46,332 nucleotides of DNA, taken from positions 1 to 46,332 of the forward strand of contig NZ_JAEPWM010000019.1 in NCBI RefSeq assembly GCF_016654015.1. Direction: 5' to 3'. A program made the translations under genes and the position numbers. The notes under the pieces are model-generated. The model made no database searches. It saw nothing but the letters and a program-made list of their open reading frames with translations, and had not been told where the DNA came from. Position 1 is the first letter of the stretch, and every line of letters begins with the position of its first letter. Below are positions 8,220 to 14,493 of this stretch, one piece after another. The DNA comes from Ramlibacter ginsenosidimutans (GTDB lineage: Bacteria; Pseudomonadota; Gammaproteobacteria; Burkholderiales; Burkholderiaceae_C).

Positions 8220-9062
8220 ATGAAGCGCCGCCTGCTGTTCGCCACCCTCACCGCCGCGGTCGCCCTGACGCTGGGCTGCGCCACCCTCGAAGAGAAACAG
8301 CGCGCCTGGATCTTTCAGCCCAGCGACCAGGCCTGGGGCTCGACAGCCGACGCGGCCCAGGGGATGCAGAGCATCTGGATCCCCTTCCATTCCCAGGTGA
8401 CCGGCGACGACGCCACGCTGCACGGCCTGTGGCTGGCCGCCGACCGGCATCCGGAGACCGGCCCGGTGCTGCTCTATCTCCATGGCGCGCGCTGGAACGT
8501 CGAGGCCTCGGCGCCGCGCATCCGCCGCATGCAGCAACTGGGCTTCTCCGTGCTGGCGATCGACTATCGCGGCTTCGGCAAGTCCACGCGCGGCCTGCCC
8601 TCCGAAGACACGGCGTACGAGGACGCGCGCGCCGCCTGGGCCTGGCTGGGCGCGCACCACAAGGACCGCGCCCGCTACGTGTTCGGCCATTCGCTGGGGG
8701 GCGCCATCGCGATCGATCTCGCGTCGCGGGTGCACGACGAACAGGGCGTGATCGTCGAAGGCACTTTCACTTCGATTCCCGACGTGGCGAGTGCGACCAA
8801 ATGGGGCTGGCTGCCGCTGCGCGGCCTGATCACGCAGCGCTTCGATTCGCTGAAGAAGATCACGCAGGTGCACGCGCCGCTGCTGGTGGTGCACGGCAGC
8901 GACGACGCGACGATCCCGAGCGCGCTGGGCCGCAGGCTCTATGACGCCGCCAAGGTCCGCAAGGAGTTCCTGCTCGTCGACGGCGGCACGCACTTCAGCA
9001 CCATGGCCCGCGGCGAGGACCAGTACCGCGACGCCGTGACGCAGTTCTTCAGGCTGAAGTAG
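8220..9062 (+). CDS. Alpha/beta-hydrolase lipoprotein
   Basis: A 280-residue protein with a lipoprotein signal (lipobox LGC, Cys20), then an alpha/beta-hydrolase fold. The nucleophile elbow is GHSLGG (Ser158), the acid is in VVHGSDD (D228 or D229) and the base is H258 in GGTHFS. YLHGARWN supplies the oxyanion-hole HG. It resembles the BEM46/ABHD13-type serine hydrolases, whose substrates are mostly unknown. It is probably membrane-bound on the periplasmic side. The 3' end overlaps convergent aroD by 14 bp, with no room for a separate terminator. Confidence 0.88.
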   Translation: MKRRLLFATLTAAVALTLGCATLEEKQRAWIFQPSDQAWGSTADAAQGMQSIWIPFHSQVTGDDATLHGLWLAADRHPETGPVLLYLHGARWNVEASAPRIRRMQQLGFSVLAIDYRGFGKSTRGLPSEDTAYEDARAAWAWLGAHHKDRARYVFGHSLGGAIAIDLASRVHDEQGVIVEGTFTSIPDVASATKWGWLPLRGLITQRFDSLKKITQVHAPLLVVHGSDDATIPSALGRRLYDAAKVRKEFLLVDGGTHFSTMARGEDQYRDAVTQFFRLK

Positions 9063-9822
9063 CGCGCTGCAGCACGGCGAGCGCCGCGCGCACGTCGGCG
9101 ATCGCGATCTGTCCCGGCGCCGAGGCGTTCGAGCCCACCGCGAAGGTCAGGGCCGAACCGTAGACACCGCCGCACAAGCGCGTCACGGCGCCGAGCGCGC
9201 CCATGGACATCGCGATCACCGGGATCGCCAGCCGCTCGCTCGCGCGCAGCGTTGCACCGAGCAGGCGGTGCACGTCGCCCATAGCCTGCGGCATGACCGC
9301 GACCTTGGCGACGTCGGCCCCCAGTTGCGCGGCCTGCGTGAACCGCGCATCCAGTTCCGCATCGGCCGGCGTGCGCTGAAAGTCATGGAAGGACAGCACC
9401 AGCGGCAATCCGTGCCGGCGGCTGAGTTCCCTCGCCTGCGCGACGTGCGCGGGCTCGTGCGACATCTCGTAGTCCAGTGCGGCGATCGTGCCGCTGGCGG
9501 CCACGGCTTCATACAGCGCCAGCACCTGCGCTTCGTCCAGCGCGATCGGCTGGCCGCCTTCGCGCTGCGCGCGCCGCGTGAACAGGACGGGAATGCCGCG
9601 CGCGGCCTGCTGCACGGATCGCGCGGCGGCCAGCACGGCCGCCGTGTCGGCAATCCCTGCGAAGAAGTCGACACGCCACTCCAGCAGGTCGGGCTGCAAG
9701 GCGGCGACCGCCGCGGCTTCTTCGGCCAGGGCTGCGGGCGTGCGGGCCACCAGGGGGGCGCAGATGGCAGGCAGGCGGCCGCCTGCGAGGGGGCGTCCGC
9801 CCAGGGTGAGGGGGTGGGGCAT
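9049..9822 (-). CDS. aroD: 3-dehydroquinate dehydratase, type I
   Basis: A 257-residue type I dehydroquinase, catalysing the third step of the shikimate pathway through a Schiff base. Key residues are visible: E48 and R50 in LLEWRVD, H146 in SFHDF, the Schiff-base lysine K173 in AKVAVMP, and the C-terminal MSMGALGAVTRLCGGVYGS and SAPGQI substrate-binding segments. The start at 9822 (MPHPLTLGG) matches family length; the longer open frame upstream is rejected. Many Burkholderiales use a type II AroQ for the pathway, so this could be a second or catabolic (quinate) enzyme; the window cannot decide. Confidence 0.93.
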   Translation of the reverse strand: MPHPLTLGGRPLAGGRLPAICAPLVARTPAALAEEAAAVAALQPDLLEWRVDFFAGIADTAAVLAAARSVQQAARGIPVLFTRRAQREGGQPIALDEAQVLALYEAVAASGTIAALDYEMSHEPAHVAQARELSRRHGLPLVLSFHDFQRTPADAELDARFTQAAQLGADVAKVAVMPQAMGDVHRLLGATLRASERLAIPVIAMSMGALGAVTRLCGGVYGSALTFAVGSNASAPGQIAIADVRAALAVLQRATSA

Positions 9823-9866
9823 TCGGCGCTCCGCGCCGGCAGGCGCAGGCGGCGATTGTAGAAGGC

Positions 9867-10106
9867 TTAGTCCGCGTGCTGGTCGGACGATGGGCCGTCG
9901 TCCTGGTTGCCTGCTTGCGGGTGGCCGGAGGCGGCCATCGCCTGCGGCTGTTGCTGCTGTTGCACGCTGCCGCCCTGCCCCGCCTTGCGGAAGCCGAGCT
10001 TGGCCAGCTCGCGCTCCAGCAACTCGCGGCGCAGCGACATCGGAAGCGTCTCCGAGGTCCACGTGCCGTCGTCGTCCGTTTCGCGATCCGTACTTCTCGC
10101 AGTCAT
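9867..10106 (-). CDS. Hypothetical protein, Gln-rich C-terminus
   Basis: A 79-residue protein, not recognised. It has an acidic, polar N-terminus (TDRETDDDGTW), a short amphipathic helix LRRELLERELAKLGFRKAG, then a low-complexity Gln-rich tail ending in DDGPSSDQHAD. No signal peptide or membrane segment. No good Shine-Dalgarno precedes the ATG at 10106. The charged helix looks like real protein, but the tail and missing ribosome site leave doubt. Confidence 0.5.
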   Translation of the reverse strand: MTARSTDRETDDDGTWTSETLPMSLRRELLERELAKLGFRKAGQGGSVQQQQQPQAMAASGHPQAGNQDDGPSSDQHAD

Positions 10107-10191
10107 GCCGACAGATTAGAAGAGTGCACGGCCGTGGACTGTCCGCACGCCGCCGCGATGCTTGTACGACTGCACTGACAGTCGGGCTGGC

Positions 10192-10578
10192 TCAGGAATT
10201 GGGGCACCCCTGGTCGCGCAGCGCGCAGAACCAGCCGATGAACGCCGCGGTTTCGCTCTTGTCGAACACGGCGGCCGCGCCGAGCTCCATGCAGTGCCGC
10301 CGCACGCCGGGCGTCGCGTAGCTGCTGAACACGACCACCTTGCCGCCGCCCGGCTCGGCCCGGCAGCGCCGAAGCACTTCCATGCCCGAGCCCTGGTCCA
10401 GCACGAGGTCCACGATGGCGACGTCCCATTCACCGGGATGCTCGGCGAGCCACAGCTTGGCTTCCGCTTCGGTGCGCGCGTACCCGGCCAGCGTCAGTCC
10501 GCCCAGCGAAGAGAACAGGTCCGCGAGCAGGCCGCGCATACCGTGCAAGTCTTCGACGAGGAACACCTTGAGATCCAC
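10192..10578 (-). CDS. Stand-alone response-regulator receiver protein (paralogue A)
   Basis: A 128-residue CheY-like protein with a receiver domain only. Acidic pocket residues E9 and D10, phospho-acceptor D57 (IVDLVLDQGSGM), the Ser of VVFSSY and the Lys of FDKSE are all present, so it should be phosphorylatable. It starts with GTG at 10576-10578, preceded by GGAG. It is a close paralogue of the protein at 12926-13321: both share LVED, a TEAEA-x-LWLAEHP-x-EWD stretch and IVDLVLDQGSGM. No kinase or output domain is next to it. It is divergent from miaA. Confidence 0.9.
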   Translation of the reverse strand: MDLKVFLVEDLHGMRGLLADLFSSLGGLTLAGYARTEAEAKLWLAEHPGEWDVAIVDLVLDQGSGMEVLRRCRAEPGGGKVVVFSSYATPGVRRHCMELGAAAVFDKSETAAFIGWFCALRDQGCPNS

Positions 10579-10695
10579 CTGAGCTCCGCGTTGCCATTTG
10601 CGACCATTCTGGGACTACGGTCGCGCACGCCTTGTAGGCTGTGAACCTTACGACGTACCGGAGTTGGGACACAGGCATCTGCTAACCTCGACCGG

Positions 10696-11634
10696 ATGCC
10701 CACCGACACGCTGCCCGCCGTGGTGGCGCTCGCGGGGCCGACGGCCTCGGGCAAGAGCGCCGCAGCCCTCGCCCTGGCCCAGGCGCTCCACGCCGAGATC
10801 GTCACCGTCGATTCGGCGCAGGTGTACCGGGGCATGGACATCGGCACCGCCAAGCCCTCGGCCGCGGACCGCGCCCGCGTGCCGCACCACCTGCTCGATA
10901 TCCGCGACCCGGCCGAGAGCTACAGCGCGGCCGAATTCGCCGCCGACGCGCAGCGCCTCGCGCGCGAGATCCGCGGACGGGGCCGGCGCGTGCTGCTCGC
11001 GGGCGGCACCATGCTTTATTTCAAGGCGCTGTTCGAGGGACTCGCCGCGCTGCCGCCGGCCGACCCGCAGGTGCGCGCCGAGATCGAAGCGGAAGCGGCC
11101 GCACAGGGCTGGCCCGCGCTGCACGCGCGGCTCGCGCAGCTCGACCCGGTGACGGCGGCGCGCCTGGCGCCCAACGATGCGCAGCGCGTGCAGCGCGCCC
11201 TGGAAGTGCTGCGCCTCACGGGCGAGCCGCTGTCGCAGGTGCACGCGCGGTCGGCGCGCTCCCCGGCGCTGCGCCCCGATCGCTTCCTCTCGCTGGAGCC
11301 GGACGACCGCGGCTGGCTGCACGAGCGCATCGCCCGGCGCTTCGATGCGATGCTCGCCGCGGGCTTCCTGGACGAGGTACGTGCCCTGCGTGCGCGCGGC
11401 GACCTGCACGCGCAGCTCCCCAGCATGCGCAGCGTGGGCTACCGCCAGGCCTGGGAGGCACTGGCCGGTGACTGGCCGCTGGAGAGCGTGCGCGAGCGCG
11501 GCATCGCCGCCACTCGCCAGCTCGCCAAGCGCCAGCTCACCTGGCTGCGCGCGATGCCGCAGCGCGCCGTGATCGCGTGCGATGCGCCCGATGCCGTGCA
11601 GCAGGTGCTGCGTGCCTGTGGAGTGCCGGCCTGA
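10696..11634 (+). CDS. miaA: tRNA dimethylallyltransferase MiaA
   Basis: A 312-residue enzyme adding a dimethylallyl group to A37 of tRNAs that read UNN codons. The P-loop is GPTASGKS (14-21), followed by the DSAQVYRGMDIGTAKP substrate segment, the LLAGGTMLYFKAL motif and the MRSVGYRQ and RQLAKRQLTWLR C-terminal tRNA-binding segments. The stop TGA overlaps the ATG of the ABC ATPase by one base, so the two are translationally coupled. Confidence 0.97.
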   Translation: MPTDTLPAVVALAGPTASGKSAAALALAQALHAEIVTVDSAQVYRGMDIGTAKPSAADRARVPHHLLDIRDPAESYSAAEFAADAQRLAREIRGRGRRVLLAGGTMLYFKALFEGLAALPPADPQVRAEIEAEAAAQGWPALHARLAQLDPVTAARLAPNDAQRVQRALEVLRLTGEPLSQVHARSARSPALRPDRFLSLEPDDRGWLHERIARRFDAMLAAGFLDEVRALRARGDLHAQLPSMRSVGYRQAWEALAGDWPLESVRERGIAATRQLAKRQLTWLRAMPQRAVIACDAPDAVQQVLRACGVPA

Positions 11635-12278
11635 TGCTGGAGGTGCAGCAACTGGCGAAGCGCTACGGCGAGGTCACCGTCTTTCGCGACGTGTCGCTGC
11701 AGGTCGCGGCCGGCGAATTCGTGGCCATCGTGGGCGAGTCGGGGGTCGGCAAGTCGACGCTGCTCAATTGCATGGCGGGACTGGACCACTGGGACGAGGG
11801 CCGCATCCTCGTGGACGGCACCGACCTGTCGACGCTGGACGACGAGGCGCGCGCCTTGCTGCGGCGGCGGGAGCTCGGCTTCGTGTTCCAGGCCTTCCAC
11901 GTGCTGCCGCACCTGGACGTGGCGCAGAACGTGGGCTTGCCGCTGCTGCTGCTGCAGCGGCCCGACGCGGCGCGCGTGCAGGCGATGCTGGAGGCGGTGG
12001 GACTGTCCGGGCTCGGTGCGCGCCTGCCGCAGGAACTCAGTGGCGGCCAGTTGCAGCGCGTAGCCATCGCCCGAGCGCTGGTGCACCGGCCGCGCCTGCT
12101 GCTGGCCGACGAGCCCACCGGCAACCTCGATCCGGCGACGGCGGCGCGGGTGCTGGAAGTGCTGCGCTCGCAGGCGCGCGCGAGCGGCGCGGCGCTGGTG
12201 CTGGTGACGCATTCCGCCTCGGCGGCCGGCCTCGCGGACCGCGTTCTGCGGCTGCAGGCCGACGGGATCCGCGGCTAG
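11634..12278 (+). CDS. ABC transporter ATP-binding protein (MacB/LolD type)
   Basis: A 214-residue ABC ATPase with Walker A GESGVGKST (34-42), Q-loop at FVFQAF, signature LSGGQ (about 135-139), Walker B LLLADEP and the switch His in VTHS. The subgroup is that of LolD, FtsE and MacB, which pair with FtsX-type permeases and drive lipoprotein or envelope mechanotransmission, not classic import. The start at 11634 overlaps the miaA stop; a longer upstream frame is shadow of miaA. The matching permease is probably the FtsX-like protein at 14494, with an AttH-like protein after it. In many proteobacteria these three genes are contiguous. Confidence 0.93.
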   Translation: MLEVQQLAKRYGEVTVFRDVSLQVAAGEFVAIVGESGVGKSTLLNCMAGLDHWDEGRILVDGTDLSTLDDEARALLRRRELGFVFQAFHVLPHLDVAQNVGLPLLLLQRPDAARVQAMLEAVGLSGLGARLPQELSGGQLQRVAIARALVHRPRLLLADEPTGNLDPATAARVLEVLRSQARASGAALVLVTHSASAAGLADRVLRLQADGIRG

Positions 12279-12314
12279 CGACTGCGCCGCAGTGCCACGG
12301 GCCTGCGCAGGCTG

Positions 12315-12929
12315 CTAGGAGCCTGCACCCGGCGTTGCGGTGGCCGGCGCCACCAGGCCCAGGCGCTGTGCCAGGCCTTGCGTGGCGATGGCGCCGTCGA
12401 TGGTGACGAGCTCGCCCGAGACGGCATGCTTGCCCACGATGGTGGGCACGCCGCCGAAGCCGAACTGCGTGAACAGCTGCGTGTTGGCCTTGACCGGCGC
12501 GATCTGCGCGTCGCTCATGTTGACGGCGCTGATGCCGCCCGTGTGCTCGCGCACCGAGGCTTCGTTCTGCTCCATCGCGGCCACGGGGTCGGGAGCGGCG
12601 AGGATGGCGGCGCCTTGCGAGAAGCTCTTCTCGCCCAGCAGGCCCACCGGGATCCAGACGAAGCGCGCCTGCGGCTTCAGCGGCTTGGCGGCCTCCCACA
12701 GCGCCGCGCAGTGCGGGCACTGCGGATCGAAGAACACGTAGACCACGCGCGTGCTCATCGTGGAGCCCACGTTGAAGCCCTTCGCGTCCGACGCGATCTT
12801 CTCCAGCGACACCGGCACGCTCGCCGCGCCCGGCGCGGCAGCGGAGGTGGAGGACGTTTCGTCCTTCTTGCCGCAAGCGGCGAGGACGACCGCGGCAGCA
12901 GCGGCGGCCAGGCAGCTACGGCGCTTCAT
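12315..12929 (-). CDS. DsbC/DsbG-like thioredoxin-fold lipoprotein
   Basis: A 204-residue protein with lipobox LAAC (Cys19), a short Ser/Ala-rich tether, then a thioredoxin fold. The redox motif CPHC is at C71-C74 (FFDPQCPHC), and the cis-proline is in GGVPTIVG. It resembles the catalytic domain of DsbG/DsbC-type disulfide isomerases but lacks their N-terminal dimerisation domain. It is probably a membrane-tethered periplasmic thiol oxidoreductase. Its ATG overlaps the stop of receiver paralogue B (ATGA), so a cytoplasmic receiver and a periplasmic redox lipoprotein share one transcript. Weak hairpins lie in the 36-bp gap to the convergent ABC gene. Confidence 0.88.
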   Translation of the reverse strand: MKRRSCLAAAAAAVVLAACGKKDETSSTSAAAPGAASVPVSLEKIASDAKGFNVGSTMSTRVVYVFFDPQCPHCAALWEAAKPLKPQARFVWIPVGLLGEKSFSQGAAILAAPDPVAAMEQNEASVREHTGGISAVNMSDAQIAPVKANTQLFTQFGFGGVPTIVGKHAVSGELVTIDGAIATQGLAQRLGLVAPATATPGAGS

Positions 12930-13321
12930 GCGGAGGGGGCGGCTTCCAGGCCGCCGAGTTCGGAACAGTAGTCCATGAATTCCCGGGTCTGCGATTTCAG
13001 GAACACGGCATCGGCGCCGAGGCGCAGGCAGTGTGCCCGGATGCCGTCGCTGGCGTAGTCGCTGAACACGATCACGCTGCCTCCGTGCCGGTCCGCGGCT
13101 TCCCTGGCCTGGGGGACCACCCCCATGCCGCTGCCCTGGTCCAGCACGAGGTCGACGATGGCGAGGTCCCATTCGGCCGGATGCTCGGCGAGCCACAGGC
13201 GCGCTTCCGCTTCCGTGCCGATCGCGCGGACCAGGCGGAAGTCGCCGACGCTCGCGAGCAGGTCCGCCAGCACGGACCGCACATGGAGCATGTCTTCGAC
13301 CAGGAATACGCGCACGGTCAC
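12926..13321 (-). CDS. Stand-alone response-regulator receiver protein (paralogue B)
   Basis: A 131-residue receiver-only protein. It has E9/D10, phospho-acceptor D57 (IVDLVLDQGSGM), Ser in VIVFSDY and Lys in AVFLKSQ, so the phosphorylation site is complete. It starts with GTG (13319-13321) with a weak ribosome site. It is a duplicate of the protein at 10192-10578, and the pair flank miaA, the ABC ATPase gene and the thioredoxin. No output domain is fused; it must act through a protein partner or as a phosphate sink. Confidence 0.9.
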   Translation of the reverse strand: MTVRVFLVEDMLHVRSVLADLLASVGDFRLVRAIGTEAEARLWLAEHPAEWDLAIVDLVLDQGSGMGVVPQAREAADRHGGSVIVFSDYASDGIRAHCLRLGADAVFLKSQTREFMDYCSELGGLEAAPSA

Positions 13322-13381
13322 GGGGGATGAGGCCTCTCGTCTGCTACAGCACGGGGCATTCTAGTCGCTGTGCGCGGCGGT

Positions 13382-13645
13382 TCAGGACCGGCCGCCCTGC
13401 GCCTGCTGGAGGAGTTCCGTGACTTCCTCGAGCTCCTCGGCCGCCTCCTGGACCTTGCGCTCCAGCACCTTGTTCTGCTGGATGGCCCAGGCGATGTCGC
13501 CTTTCTTCACGTGCGGCGGCAGCTCGCGCTCGAGCGCGCCGTGGGTCAAACCGAGCTCCGCGCTCGCCACCTCGAGGTCGTGCTGGACCTGGTCGGTCCG
13601 GGAGCGCGCCTCGTCGAGGGCGGGATGGGAGGGCACCTGGTTCAT
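13382..13645 (-). CDS. Hypothetical coiled-coil protein
   Basis: An 87-residue protein, not recognised. It is highly charged with a heptad-like C-terminal half (about 52-82: NKVLERKVQEAAEELEEVTE) that predicts a coiled coil, preceded by an ELPPHVKKGDIAWAIQQ segment. No signal peptide. AAAGGAACG stands upstream of the ATG at 13645, a reasonable ribosome site. It lies upstream of receiver paralogue B in the same direction with a 60-bp gap. Confidence 0.7.
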   Translation of the reverse strand: MNQVPSHPALDEARSRTDQVQHDLEVASAELGLTHGALERELPPHVKKGDIAWAIQQNKVLERKVQEAAEELEEVTELLQQAQGGRS

Positions 13646-13869
13646 GACGTTCCTTTCGTCCTTTCGCTGGGCGAAGGTTAGGTGCCGGCCAAAGCCTCAA
13701 CCGTCATCCGCCGACCCGCGCGGGCGACGGAACAGCGCGCATGGCCCGGCGGTCCGTGACGCAACAGCCGTCGGTGTTGCGCACGCGCACGTGCCGCCGT
13801 TCTCCTACAAGGCGGCACCCGCCCCGTCCGGATCATCAGCGCATCTGTCACCCACAAGGAGAACGAATC

Positions 13870-14346
13870 ATGGCGACCCGCACTGCCAAGGACGCATGCG
13901 ACCTGCTCGACGCGGATCACCGCGCGGTCAAGAAACTGTTCAAGGAATACGAGGAGCTCACGAATTCGCGCGGCCGCACGGTCGCGCAGAAGAAGATGGA
14001 CCTGGCGCGCCAGATCTGCCAGGAGCTGACCGTGCATGCGCAGATCGAGGAAGAGATCTTCTATCCGGCCCTGCGCAACGTGCTGAAGGACACCGACGTG
14101 ATCGCGGAAGCCGAGGTGGAGCACCAGTCCGCCAAGGACCTGATCGCGCAGATCGAAGGCATGGGTGAAGCCGACGAGATGTTCGATGCGAAGGTGACGG
14201 TCCTCGGCGAGTACATCGACCACCACGTGAAGGAAGAGCGCAACGAGATCTTCCCCAAGGCGCGCGCGGCCCGCAAGCTGGACCTCGTCGGCATGCGCGA
14301 CGAGCTGATGCAGCGCAAGGAAGAACTCATGGGCGAGACGGCCTGA
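13870..14346 (+). CDS. Hemerythrin-domain protein
   Basis: A 158-residue HHE cation-binding protein. Likely di-iron ligands are H17, H56, E60, H85, H118 or H119, and E123, in the order H...HxxxE...H...HxxxE of the fold. Single-domain bacterial hemerythrins bind oxygen or protect against oxidative and nitrosative stress. AAGGAG precedes the ATG at 13870; the longer frame upstream is not supported. The Lys/Arg-rich C-terminal helix is an extension beyond the metal site. The gene is followed by palindromic repeat copy 3. Confidence 0.93.
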   Translation: MATRTAKDACDLLDADHRAVKKLFKEYEELTNSRGRTVAQKKMDLARQICQELTVHAQIEEEIFYPALRNVLKDTDVIAEAEVEHQSAKDLIAQIEGMGEADEMFDAKVTVLGEYIDHHVKEERNEIFPKARAARKLDLVGMRDELMQRKEELMGETA

Positions 14347-14368
14347 TTGGTCAAGCCGAAGCGGCACC

Positions 14369-14454
14369 CGTAGGCTGGTGGTGAGCCGCAGGCGAACCCC
14401 AGCTGGCTGTCGGACTCGATCGCTGGGGTTCGCCTTGCTTACCGCCAGCCTACG
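14369..14454 (+). repeat. Long palindromic repeat, copy 3
   Basis: An 86-bp copy starting CGTAGGCTGGTGGTGAGCC and ending ACCGCCAGCCTACG, with the usual GCGAACCCCAGC and GCTGGGGTTCGC inner arms. It stands between two genes read in the same direction, 22 bp after the hemerythrin stop and 39 bp before the permease start. Confidence 0.9.
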
Positions 14455-14493
14455 AACACCGGTCGCGAAGGCACCGCGCGGCACAATGCGTGC

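Noticed and set aside
12279..12330. Possible terminator between the ABC ATPase and thioredoxin genes
   Set aside because: GCCTGCGCAGGC and CAGGCT/AGCCTG dyads are present, but they compete with each other and lack a T run; too weak to call.
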